A stretch of 36,696 bases of DNA from Thalassiosira profunda (GCA_036939355.1 JALLAP010000016.1:1-36696); one strand, 5' to 3'; shown: positions 9,364 through 18,146, numbered from the stretch's first letter. Notes: generated by a model from the sequence alone, not told the origin. Numbers and translations are program-made.

Positions 9364-10134
9364 CTACACATCGTCTGGCGCCGCCCTGCTCGCATACGCC
9401 ACCCTCTCCACTTCTCTCAGCCTTTCCAATTCCACCCGCGCCTCCTCCAGTTCCTCCTTCAGCGTGCCCACCCTCTCGGCCATGTCGGCGTGCAACCTCG
9501 TCATCCGATCCTGCGTGTGCTCGTACTGCTTCACGCTCGCTTCTCGTGTCGATAGCTGCTGCTGGAGGCTGGCCTTGGCGAGGTCCATGTACCCCCGGTG
9601 CTGGTTGGCGATGGCGATCTCCTCCCGATGGGCGATGAGTTCTATCCGTTGCACAATGACGGCGCATACGAGTAGGAGGTTTGCAATGGCCAGAAAGGCG
9701 GCGAGTAGGTTGGATCCCCTGTCGCTCTTGCCCGATGGCTTGAGCGGGTACGAGTGCGCGGAATGGAAGTGGACCGCGTCGGGCGGCCCGGCGCTCCACC
9801 GTCGGAACGCGGCCGGAGGCGGCGCCGACCGCGGCGCCGTGGGCCGAGACGCGTCGCGCCGCAGCGCCTCCTGCACCAGCCGACGGTGACTCCGGCACGA
9901 GAGCTGCTCGCACTGTGATCGCCGCCGCGTCGGACGTTTGCCTTCTCTATCGCCAGAGACGACAAACTTGGAGGGCGTCATCGAGACGTCGATCGCCGCC
10001 TCGTCTTGCGAGGAGTAGCCGCCGCCCTCCTCGACGTCGTCGCTCGAGCAGCTCGATGACGAGGAGACATCGCTGAGCATCCTCGCCGTCAAGGGGGAGG
10101 CACGGCCGCCGTCGGGGTCGATGAGGATAGCCAT
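9364..10134 (-). CDS. Single-pass membrane coiled-coil protein (paralogue B)
   Basis: Protein of 256 residues. A Ser/Arg/Pro-rich N-terminal half (with SSSSSCSSDDVEEGGG) precedes a transmembrane helix at ~142-161 (NLLAAFLAIANLLLVCAVIV). A coiled coil follows from ~162 to 246, beginning IELIAHREEIAIANQHRGY and ending RVELERLREVERV. Layout and key words match paralogue A, which converges on it from the left, so this looks like an inverted duplication. The N-terminal halves have diverged except for a short acidic DVEEG word found in both. The function is unknown. The gene is divergent from the sulfotransferase gene across ~550 bases. Confidence 0.72.
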   Translation of the reverse strand: MAILIDPDGGRASPLTARMLSDVSSSSSCSSDDVEEGGGYSSQDEAAIDVSMTPSKFVVSGDREGKRPTRRRSQCEQLSCRSHRRLVQEALRRDASRPTAPRSAPPPAAFRRWSAGPPDAVHFHSAHSYPLKPSGKSDRGSNLLAAFLAIANLLLVCAVIVQRIELIAHREEIAIANQHRGYMDLAKASLQQQLSTREASVKQYEHTQDRMTRLHADMAERVGTLKEELEEARVELERLREVERVAYASRAAPDDV

Positions 10135-10685
10135 GTTTGCGTTGCCGAGCGATGATTATTATTTGTGGCCACTCCTCGACAGCTCGAGAGCAACAGACAC
10201 ATCAATCTCTATGAAGCAAGCCCAGGCCGACGGGCTGTGCTGATCGATGGTTTGCAAATGTGGGATGAGGCACCATCACAGCCTGGCCGGTTCACGAGCG
10301 AGGGGGGCAACTCAGCCGCAGCAGTCTCCTCTGAGCTCAGAGCAACCACCGACAGAGCAACGAGGGGCGGGCGGGGGTGGTCAACTGCACATGTCAAGGG
10401 TGTCACCGCGTTTGGTGAAGGCTGTACCACAAACCCGACTTTCCCAGTTGAAGCAGACGCCCGTTTACTGCAAAGATACCACCTCAAAAATCAAGACACC
10501 GAAACAGCTGTCGCCGAACCAGGACGACGGGAGACGGGACCGGCCGACCGACTTGCTCCTCCGCCACAACACGGCAACCTGGCGGCTCCAGGCTCCATCC
10601 CCAGCTGTCCCCAGCAGAGCGGGCAGCGAAGCGGCGAGAGCAGCGGACGTATCGACCAGCGCTTTATCCCAGAGAGCATCAAATC
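10135..10685. other. Divergent promoter region, coiled-coil B / sulfotransferase
   Basis: About 550 bases between two divergent starts. It contains a perfect 14-bp palindrome CTCTGAGCTCAGAG (10329-10342) and a TTGCAA word (10252). Reading frames here have no domain content and I do not call a gene. Confidence 0.5.
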
Positions 10686-11947
10686 ATGGCGCTGCTGAAA
10701 ACGGTCGGCGCGGGCGTCCTCGCCGTCGCGATCCTCATCGGGACGGTCGGCAAGGCCGCGCCGCACCTCTTCATGAGCCTCCCGTTCCCGCTCAGCATCA
10801 TCGCTTGGGTATCGACGGGCCACGGCATGCCTCCCTGTGAGTGTTGATGTGCCCGATTTGCAATTCACTGTGCCTGCAGTGCATGTTACGTGTCTTGTCT
10901 TTGCAGTGCATGTACATCAAAACTCGCTCATGATATTATGTGTTCTATCTATCTTTGCCAGATTTCTCGCCCGACGCCTGGAAGGAGGACGAGGTCGACA
11001 CCTGGACGAAGGACGGGGACCTCGTCGTCGCCACCGCCGCCAAGAGCGGGACCACCTGGATGCTCTACTGCACCCACCAAATCCGCACCAAGGGCACCGA
11101 TTTGGACGACGCCCTCTTCCCCGACGTGAGCGTCGCCACCCCCTGGCCCGATCTGCGGCAGAGCCGGGCCGGCAGCTGGGCCGAGCAGAAGGAGCGGTAC
11201 AACACCACCCTCGTGAACGGGAAGGAAATGCGGCACTACTGGGACAATCCGTCGTATCCCTTCCGCATCTTCAAGAGCCACTACGCCCCGCCGGAGTTGC
11301 CGGTGCGAAAGGCCGGGGGGAAGAAGCTCAAGTACATGGCGATGGCGAGGAATGGCATGGATGTGGCCGCGAGCTTTGTGCCGTTTTACTCGTCCCACAC
11401 GGAGGCGTTTCGGAATCTCTGGGGAGGCTTCCCTCCCCCTATCCCGGAGGGAGAAGTTGGTGGAGACGACCCCCCGGCGGCCGTGAAGGACATCCTCCCG
11501 ACCGGACCCATGGCGGGCGTCTACTGGGGGTACATCAAAAGTTGGTGGGCCTTCCGGGACGATCCCAACGTATTGTTGATGCACTATTCTGACGTGCGCC
11601 GGGATTTGGCCGGGTATGTGCAGAAGATTGCCGACTTCGTCGGCGTCGAACTGACCGAGGAGGAGGCGGCGACGGTCACGGAGCGGTGCGGGATGGAGCA
11701 CATGAAGAAGGCGAAGAAGTTTCTGTACATGATGCCGCTCAACCAGGATCCTTCGTGGGATTCGGAGAAGAACTTCGTCATGATGCCGGGCAGCATGACG
11801 AAGACGGGCGGGGTGGGAACGGGCGGTGCTATCTTCAGCGACAAGGTTAGGGAAATGTGGAAGCAGGCCGAGGAGGACGAATTCGGGCACGACCCGGCCC
11901 TGCTCAAGTGGGCCAGGGAGGGTGGGGCATGGCCTCCCGTGGAGTAG
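10686..11947 (+). CDS. Membrane-anchored PAPS-dependent sulfotransferase
   Basis: Two exons, 10686-10836 and 10962-11947, joined across a 125-nt intron, give 378 residues. Exon 1 encodes a hydrophobic N-terminus (residues ~8-44), a likely signal anchor. Exon 2 carries the sulfotransferase core: the 5'-phosphosulfate loop AKSGTTW (77-83), the catalytic-type His in FKSHY (H157), and the 3'-phosphate pair R180 and S188 in ARNGMDVAAS, with the MHYSDVRRDL helix later. The reaction is transfer of sulfate from PAPS to an alcohol or amine acceptor; the acceptor is unknown. The N-terminal anchor suggests a Golgi or ER membrane enzyme, for example acting on sulfated glycans or lipids, which would fit the neighbouring nucleotide-sugar transporter. 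That link is inference. Confidence 0.87.
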
Positions 11948-12215
11948 GGGGCGAATGTGCGAAAGACGGCCAGAGATGCATTTAGTGGAGTTTTTCTGTG
12001 CAGGCTCGCAACTCTTGCAGTAGGTAAAGAGATGCAATCAGGAGCGTTCATATTCATCAAATACACGGGTTGCAACACTGTACAGCAAAATGGCGGATGG
12101 GAATCTATTGCCACAGACTGTCAAAAATTTTCCTAATGTTATGAGTGTGCGCGATGGATTGTCCCCTTCGCTTGTGGCTTCATTGTACTTATTTACAGCC
12201 CCATTTTTGTGCACT

Positions 12216-13603
12216 CTATACTTTGGTGTCCTTCCCCGAGTTGCCATCCTGCTGCAATCGCCTGACATAGGCAGCTGCGAAGGAGAAGGCAGAGGCAACG
12301 TGTGAGCACGTCTCTCCTTTCGGTTCATCCAGCCAGGCACACCTCGCAGGCCTACCTTTATTTACCTGATTTTCTCCTCCCGGCCCTCAGCTTGGCAATT
12401 GTGTATAGGATTCCTCCAGCCAGGCTGATGCTGATAAATGTCCAAGTCTGTTCTGAAATGGCGTTGTCAAAGATGACGTAGCCAAAGATCGCTATCGGCA
12501 CCTTGTTGAGGGAGCCAATCATGGCGTAAGTGGTGGGTCCCGTCTGGGCGACGCAGTTGAGCGATGCAAAGTTGAGGAAGAACCCAACAAATCCAGCGAA
12601 GCCATTCTTCACCGCGTAGTCGACGGTGTGCAATGCCTTTGTGCCCATGAAGGTGGCAAACTCCCCATTCATCACCGATACGGGGAAGAGAAAGCACGTG
12701 CACAACACGTTGTTGTAGAAGACCATGCCAAACTTGGACAGCTTGACCGTTTTGGTGGCGAACTTGAGGTAGAGGACGTAGCCCGACGTGCAGACGCAGT
12801 TGGCCAGCATCCAAAACAGGCCGGCCTGGGTGACGTCCGCGTCGTTCCGGGCCGCCATGACGGCGCCCCCGAGCATGATTCCAAAGGCGGCAATCACCAA
12901 AAACTCCACCGTGGCGCCGTAGATCATGCAGTCCCCAATGGTCGTCATGATGTTGGTGATGTTTTTGAACACCGTCACCATGGGCACGGAGTTGTGCTCC
13001 AACGACGCCATGCCCGTGAAGAGCATGCCGCAGAAAAGGAGGTTCACGGGCGCCCACTGCCGGGCCGTCCGGAGATCGAACGAGGGGTACTCCACCCACC
13101 CCGCGCGCTTGCACGTCTCCACGCAAATGACCGCGGCCACGGCCTGGAACACCACCAGCAGGATGTTGAGGTCGCCGGCGATCAGGTGGTTGTAACTGCG
13201 CATTGCAAAAATGAGCACAAGATGTGAGCAAAATATCGGTGCAGACTATTGCAGAAGGCCCCATAAATACGCACTTCGACGCCAAACTCTTGTTCACCAG
13301 CACCATCCCCACGCTGCACCCGCTGTACATGGCGCTGGCGATCACGCTCTTCGCCACGGAGCTCGATCCGTGGTCCTCGCCGTGGCTTGGCCGCGGCGAC
13401 ATGGGCCCAGGTTTCTGCCCGTCCCCATTGGGGACCAGCGGCTGCAAATCCTCAAGGTCCGAATTCTTCGCCTTCAGGCTCCCGTGTCTCCGGTGCCCCG
13501 GCCCCGACGACGAGCCTAGCTCGACGTCCTCCATGGGTTGCTTCGAGGGGGAGCGTGCGGTGATTCCTGTATTTGTGGGGCTCATTTTTACGCCGATACT
13601 CAT
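12216..13603 (-). CDS. GDP-mannose-type nucleotide-sugar transporter (VRG4/GONST-like)
   Basis: Proposed exons 13603-13275, 13195-12366 and 12274-12216 give 405 residues. The protein starts with a polar cytosolic tail (~80 residues), then about ten hydrophobic helices of the drug/metabolite transporter fold. Two signature motifs of GDP-sugar carriers are present: FKNITNI and GSLNKVP (compare GALNK in yeast Vrg4 and GSLNK in plant GONST1). The job is exchange of GDP-mannose or a related GDP-sugar for GMP across the Golgi membrane. The first intron (79 nt) joins LVNKSLAS to YNHLIAGD. The last, 91 nt, is less certain: reading through ends the protein at RRKSGK, whereas splicing to the pyrimidine-rich acceptor adds a tail of about 20 mostly polar residues. 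A second in-frame ATG lies 6 codons downstream of the chosen one. Confidence 0.85.
13216..13226 (+). promoter_or_regulatory. CACRWGATGTG motif, copy 4 (inside transporter intron 1)
   Basis: CACAAGATGTG within the intron 13196-13274 of the transporter gene, 20 bases from the acceptor on the minus strand, and 8 bases from a TTGCAA word. Confidence 0.4.
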
Positions 13604-13939
13604 CTTGCTGCTGCGGCCGTCGATGCCGGTGCGGAGACGGCGGAGGGGGGCGAAGAGGAGGCGGAAGGAGTGGATGGTGCAGATGGGCCGACGGGGCGCC
13701 GGGCTGGATAGGAGGAGGTTCGTTGGGGCGGGCGGGGAGGTTGGGTTGGTTTTGGGTGGCAGGTGGAGGCAACGTCTTTGTGGGGGAAAAAGTCGTTGGT
13801 CGGGGGTCTTTCGCTTTCGGAGTCGCAATCCATCCCTCCTTCCCGCCCTTCCCTCCCCTCAACTCTCGCTCAAGCACAAGAGACAAGCAAGCCAGCACAT
13901 TCTTTAGATAGTCAGTGCTTATTATGGGACCTCGGTTCT
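13604..13939. other. Transporter promoter and trypsin 3' region
   Basis: Upstream of the transporter start and downstream of the trypsin stop, both on the minus strand. A G-rich plus strand at 13640-13760 corresponds to a C-rich 5' leader of the transporter. I see no gene. Confidence 0.5.
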
Positions 13940-15253
13940 TCACCTGAATCTGTCTTGCCTCTTCCACCGATCGGTCATTCTCGGCCTTTTCTTCTTCTGG
14001 CCCGGCCTCTTTCCCTTGTTTGGCCCGTTCTGGTTCTTCCCATTTTGCTTGTTCTTCCCGGGATCCTTCTTCTTTGCAGGCCTCTTCTTCGCCGGCTTCT
14101 TCTTTTTGCCGTTCGCTTTCTTTCCCTTCTTACCCGGACCCTTATTCTTCTTCCCGGGTCTCTTTGCCGGTTGTTTGTTCGACGGTCTGTTGTTGCTCGA
14201 CGACGGTCTACCGTTGTTTCCGCCCATGCTGTTGCCATTGCTGTCACCGGTTGCATCGGAGTTTCCGCCGCGACTGCAACCGAAGCTGGCCGCAGGCTTT
14301 GCGCTGTGCTCGCACACGATGGATTTGATCCAGGGATACTCTGAGGAGACCCGCGTGTACACGCCCGGAAGCGTCGCGTGGGCGCACGCCACTCCCCAGG
14401 AGCTCAACCCCATCAGCGTATCTTGCCGCCCTCGTTCGTTGTCTCCTTCGTCTATCAGAGGGCCGCCCGAATCACCCTGACATCCATCCTTGCCATTGCC
14501 TAGTGCGCACATCATACTGTCTTTCACCTGGCCTTCGTAGCCGACGTACTCCTGGCCCACGTACCCTTCTCTTTCATTGCATTCTTCGTTCGGGATGAAG
14601 TTCACGCCGGCCGACATCAACTCGTCGCTCCCAACAAATCGAAATGGATCTGGGTCCTGGTCTCCCCACCCCAATGCGACGAGTCGTTTCCCAGGTGATG
14701 ACGGAGCTCCATTGTTGCTGTTCACCCGAATCACCTCCACATCCACCGACACTGGCGTCTCCAGCTTGTAAATCGCCACATCGTTCTCCATCGTCTTCCA
14801 ATCGTACCGCGGATGGACGAACTCTTCGCTGTGCGTCACAACCTCTCCCTCCGACCCAAACCGGTCCGACAGTCTGCTGCTCCCCACGAACATCTCAAAC
14901 ACCTCTTTCTTCTCGGGGCAGTGCGCGGCCGTGAGCACCATGTCCTGACAGATGAGGACGCCTCCGCAGAAGAGACCGCTGCCGTCAACCAGGGCGACCA
15001 TGTACGAATATCGATCGTCGCTCGCTGTCGTGCCGCCGATGATGCGCGGCTGTTTCAATGCCGAGATGTGGTTGGACCGAGGTTGAACGTCGTCGCCCGC
15101 GAGGTGCCCGGTGGAGTTGTTCCACGCGGGGTCGCCTCCCTCCACCGCGCCAGGTGCGAGGTCTTGAGCACCTCCGCGGAGCAGGCCCACTGACGCCGCG
15201 AAGGGCGCCGCCAAGAGGTGGACCAGGAGGAGGAGCCGTGCTTTTGAAATCAT
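13940..15253 (-). CDS. Secreted trypsin-like serine protease with Lys-rich C-terminal tail
   Basis: Single exon, 437 residues. A signal peptide (residues 1-22) and a ~48-residue propeptide lead to the activation site R70|IIGG. The S1 family triad is complete: H111 (LTAAHC), D158 (ENDVAIYKL) and S262 (GDSGGP). The residue six before the serine is Asp (D256 in DGCQGDSGG), which sets trypsin-type Arg/Lys specificity. The catalytic domain ends near residue 315 with YPWIKSI. A Gly/Asn/Ser linker and about 75 residues of Lys, Pro, Gly and Asn repeats (many KKK and PGKK words) follow; this is uncommon in trypsins and could bind anionic wall material or silica/polysaccharide. The tail is rich in the enzyme's own cleavage sites, so it may be shed on activation. 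Both last points are inference. Confidence 0.92.
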   Translation of the reverse strand: MISKARLLLLVHLLAAPFAASVGLLRGGAQDLAPGAVEGGDPAWNNSTGHLAGDDVQPRSNHISALKQPRIIGGTTASDDRYSYMVALVDGSGLFCGGVLICQDMVLTAAHCPEKKEVFEMFVGSSRLSDRFGSEGEVVTHSEEFVHPRYDWKTMENDVAIYKLETPVSVDVEVIRVNSNNGAPSSPGKRLVALGWGDQDPDPFRFVGSDELMSAGVNFIPNEECNEREGYVGQEYVGYEGQVKDSMMCALGNGKDGCQGDSGGPLIDEGDNERGRQDTLMGLSSWGVACAHATLPGVYTRVSSEYPWIKSIVCEHSAKPAASFGCSRGGNSDATGDSNGNSMGGNNGRPSSSNNRPSNKQPAKRPGKKNKGPGKKGKKANGKKKKPAKKRPAKKKDPGKNKQNGKNQNGPNKGKRPGQKKKRPRMTDRWKRQDRFR

Positions 15254-15332
15254 GGCGATAATAGAGTGGACAACGCTGGGTGCACCTGCCCGTGCCGCGA
15301 GCGTGAGGATACCCTAGGATACCCCCCACGCA

Positions 15333-15343
15333 CACGAGATGTG
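15333..15343 (+). promoter_or_regulatory. CACRWGATGTG motif, copy 5
   Basis: CACGAGATGTG, 80 bases upstream of the trypsin start codon (gene on the minus strand). Confidence 0.4.
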
Positions 15344-15637
15344 CTCTGACAATCCTACTTCCGCCCCGACGCTGCCGCCCACCACTAAGGACTTCAATCG
15401 GCGCAAAGGAAGCACGGACGCCCTGGGTCTGCCGTCGTGTGGGCAGGTGGCCAGGCCGCAGGGTTGGGGGCCGGGGCGGGGGGGCGCGGGCTGTTTTGCA
15501 AAAAAGGGCTGTACAAGTGCATGGTACTGATTCCTCTGTACATCCTCTGGGGGGGGGGGAAGGGGAGAGCAGAAGAAGACGAGAGCTTCCCTCAGGTCAT
15601 TCGCATCGGCGGCGGGCGGAAGCCATCGGGCCGGGGT

Positions 15638-15665
15638 TATGCGCGCGCTGCCGAGCGCGCGCATA
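15638..15665. repeat. Perfect inverted repeat (12-bp arms, 4-nt loop)
   Basis: Arms TATGCGCGCGCT and AGCGCGCGCATA with loop GCCG. The alternating GC core could form a cruciform or Z-DNA. It has no T-run after it, so it is not a bacterial-type terminator. It lies ~225 bases before the tudor-repeat start. Confidence 0.7.
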
Positions 15666-15887
15666 GTAGAGCAGAAACCGTTTCAGCTATGCGTGCAAAC
15701 CGGGCGAACACGAGCAATGATGACGCGTGCAATGATTTTCCGAAGGTGTTCATGAAGGTGCGCGAGAGCGTTTTCAGCTCTACATGCGCAAACGGGTCGA
15801 AAACCGAGCTCACTTGCTGCTGGCTTCTCACGTCTGGAGCACGGACAGTCTGGAGGATCAGAGGCACCGCTCGAGGGTTGAAAGGCG

Positions 15888-17420
15888 ATGCCTCTCTTCA
15901 GCCTTCAGGGGCCAAGGCTGGCCGCTGGCTCGACACGGCTGAAAGGCGAAGCCCAGCGGCCAGCCACTGCCAAAGAGTCGCCAGTATTCACGCAACGCGA
16001 CGAGTCGTCGAACAAAGGTGTCGTTCCGACCGAAAGCCGCATTGGTGATGACAGGGATTCGTACAGAGTCGGAGACCGAGTCGAGGCAAGATACCGAGGA
16101 CGGGGCAAACGCTTCTACGCGGGCTCGATCAGCAAAGTCTTGGACGGCGATAGCTACGATGTAAACTACGATGACGGCGACAAAGATCGTGGTCTCTCGG
16201 TGGAGTTCATCAGGAGGCTACCGGTGCTCGAAACGCCAAAGGCAGACGCCCGAATCCAACCCAAACGGCTAGAGAATGACGCCGTTCCTTCTCCTTCTGC
16301 TGCAACACCCGATGGAGCTTCCTCTAGCACGTTCGAAGTCGGACAGAGAGTCGAGGCGAGATACCGCGGCCGCGGCAGGCGCTACTACAAAGGGACAGTC
16401 GCGGCAGTGCTTCCAAACGGTATGTACAACCTGGACTACGACGACGGCGATAGAGACAGGAGCTTGCCCGCCGCTGCCATTCGAGCCTTGCAAGAACCGA
16501 GGGCTGCAACAACACTCGGCGAGGTTTCCAAGTCGCCGAAAAGTGCACGACTCGAGGCAGAGAAGCCGCTCGGAGATGCAACGCCGGCAAAAGAAACTGC
16601 GCAGGAAGAGGCAGTCGTTTGCTTTGCGATAGGCCAGCCAATTGAAGCGAGGTACAAGGGCAGGGGCCGTCGGTGGTACAAAGGCACCATCTCAGAGTGT
16701 CTTCCGGATGGCACGTACAACATCACCTATCGCGATGGAGACAAGGACGTCGGCCTTCGCGCCAAGTACATTCGAGCTTTGGAGAATGCGTCAGCCGAAG
16801 CTTCGCCACCTCTTCAGGTTGATGTTGAAGAGAAGCCTCGCGCAGTCGAGCCGTCCAGTGCGGACCTGGAGCCAACAGTGCTAGATGATGAGATTTTGAT
16901 AGCCAAGAGATTGGCAGAGGAGGCAACCCAGCACGTGCTGTCTCCCCCGAGCACGCAGACGGCGCGTGCTTTCGCAAGTGTGTCTGCGGCGGACGGCGAA
17001 GTTTCTTTCGTGGCGCCAGTCGATGCTGGGCGAAACGAAGTGGCCATGGAACAGCCAGAGTCGACAGAGGATGACTCGTTCGAAGAGCTGTCGTCGGTGG
17101 CCGAAGTGATCTCTGACGATAGCGCAAAAGAGGAACAGGGTGTGCTGCAAGCTACCATCGATGCGAATGCAACCTCGAATCCAACGCCCGCACAACAAGG
17201 TGGCACGAACACCACCCAGGGAAAAGGAAATAGGCTGTACCGCGGCGTCATATCCAAGGTTCGAGTGGTGCACTTGTACGAGGTAGATTACCCTGACGGA
17301 ACGAGGGACGTCAACCTTCCATTCCACGCTTTGCGCGTGGAAGAGGGAGTATCGGCGCCAGACGTCCAAATTGGGGCATCGGTTGACGTGCTTTCGTGGC
17401 AAGACAGATTCTCCTCCTGA
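15888..17420 (+). CDS. Tudor-like (Agenet/MBT-type) tandem repeat protein
   Basis: Single open frame of 510 residues. Three well-kept repeats of ~53 residues occur at 59-111, 149-201 and 246-298. Each opens with the pattern GxxVEARYRGRG(R/K)RxYxG (the third reads IEARYKGRG) and continues through xYxxxYDDGDxDxxL to end I-R-x-L. This is the tudor-like barrel found in chromatin or peptide-methyl readers; aromatic residues suited to a binding cage are present. A fourth copy at ~445-486 has lost its first strand: GKGNRLYRG to YPDGTRDVNL. The repeats are separated by Glu/Ala/Pro-rich linkers. The first 58 residues carry no domain, and a 13-bp inverted repeat lies in their coding DNA, so an upstream exon or a different start cannot be excluded; there is no other in-frame Met before repeat 2. 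The molecular target is unknown. Confidence 0.82.
   Translation: MPLFSLQGPRLAAGSTRLKGEAQRPATAKESPVFTQRDESSNKGVVPTESRIGDDRDSYRVGDRVEARYRGRGKRFYAGSISKVLDGDSYDVNYDDGDKDRGLSVEFIRRLPVLETPKADARIQPKRLENDAVPSPSAATPDGASSSTFEVGQRVEARYRGRGRRYYKGTVAAVLPNGMYNLDYDDGDRDRSLPAAAIRALQEPRAATTLGEVSKSPKSARLEAEKPLGDATPAKETAQEEAVVCFAIGQPIEARYKGRGRRWYKGTISECLPDGTYNITYRDGDKDVGLRAKYIRALENASAEASPPLQVDVEEKPRAVEPSSADLEPTVLDDEILIAKRLAEEATQHVLSPPSTQTARAFASVSAADGEVSFVAPVDAGRNEVAMEQPESTEDDSFEELSSVAEVISDDSAKEEQGVLQATIDANATSNPTPAQQGGTNTTQGKGNRLYRGVISKVRVVHLYEVDYPDGTRDVNLPFHALRVEEGVSAPDVQIGASVDVLSWQDRFSS
15916..15965. repeat. Inverted repeat near the start codon of the tudor-like gene
   Basis: Arms GGCTGGCCGCTGG (15916-15928) and CCAGCGGCCAGCC (15953-15965) with a 24-nt loop, inside codons ~10-26. 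A short direct repeat TGAAAGGCGANGCC (15879 and 15940) overlaps it. In RNA this would be a strong hairpin just after the start codon. Confidence 0.6.
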
Positions 17421-17461
17421 TAACTCGCAGAACGTACTTTCCCGCTCTCGATCCAAACCAT

Positions 17462-18146
17462 TTATTTTGCCTCATCCTCCGCCTTCCATTTGCCCCACTT
17501 TCCTTCGCTTTCACCGATTCCATACCCTCCCTGCTGAAACGAGGTCTGCGAATACTTGTCTCCCAGCCCAAAGTGATAACTCCCCCGTCGTTTTCTGGGA
17601 TGCACCGGCAGCGCCTTCACCCCCTCCGGCAACTGCGCGTCGTGCGGGTGGTCCGGCCCCGCGTAAATCTTCAACCGCGGCTCGATGTACCCGTGCCGCA
17701 GATTGTTCCGGTAGATCATGCCGAGGATGGCCTTCTTTAGGATGAATTCCGGCTTTCGCTCGTGCATCATTTGGGCCGGGCGTTCCTTCAGGCCGCCGGG
17801 GTAGCCGGTGTGCCATCGGTAGATTTTGTCGCTCCATTTCTTGCCCGAGAGGTGCACCTGATTGTGGATTGCAATTATTGATGAGCATACATATTGGTAT
17901 TGGATGCAATATATTTATGCAATTAATAAAGATGCGGGCAAATGCAGCGCAGCCGCAGGCCCGAGCACGCACCTTGTCTGCGTTCACAATCACGACGTAA
18001 TCTCCACAGTCGCCGTTTGGTCGGTACGTGGGCTTGTGCTTGCCCTTCAAAATTGGGGCGACCGTAGTCGCGAGCCGCCCCACCGTCTGGGAGGTGGCGT
18101 CGACGAGGTGCCAGGTGCGCTGGACGGCCCGGCCGGGGAAGCTCAT
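17462..18146 (-). CDS. MRPL13: Mitochondrial large-subunit ribosomal protein uL13m
   Basis: Two exons, 18146-17973 and 17857-17462, with a 115-nt intron, give 189 residues. The bacterial-type L13 core is clear: [38 protein letters not shown], then [19 protein letters not shown], with ILKKAILGM and [20 protein letters not shown] towards the end. The phrase [17 protein letters not shown] resembles mitochondrial L13 more than plastid or cytosolic forms, so mitochondrial assembly is inferred. A ~50-residue C-terminal extension ([12 protein letters not shown]...) goes beyond the bacterial length. The stop lies 41 bases from the tudor-like gene's stop (convergent), and the start is ~200 bases from the QCR9-like gene (divergent). 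The intron is AT-rich with several ATTGCAT/ATTGCAA words. Confidence 0.9.

Larger units (their letters stand above)
15254..15887. other. Divergent promoter region with G4 tract, hairpin and repeats
   Basis: About 630 bases between the trypsin start (-) and the tudor-repeat start (+). It holds a CACRWGATGTG motif (15333-15343), a G-quadruplex-like run (15461-15484), an eleven-G run (15549-15559), a perfect 12-bp-arm hairpin (15638-15665) and a pair of degenerate ~30-bp repeats (15680-15708 and 15770-15801). No coding frame is supported. Confidence 0.55.

Noticed and set aside
10165..10698. 177-codon open frame upstream of the sulfotransferase
   Set aside because: Composition lacks any domain or hydrophobic pattern, it overlaps the sulfotransferase start in another frame, and it lies in a divergent promoter.
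15638..15665. Hairpin as a transcription terminator or tRNA-like element
   Set aside because: No T-run follows, the genome is eukaryotic, and no cloverleaf arms or A/B boxes are visible.
15437..16048. Open frames upstream of and overlapping the tudor-like start
   Set aside because: They run through G-runs, repeats and a hairpin, and conflict with the frame that holds clear tudor-like repeats.
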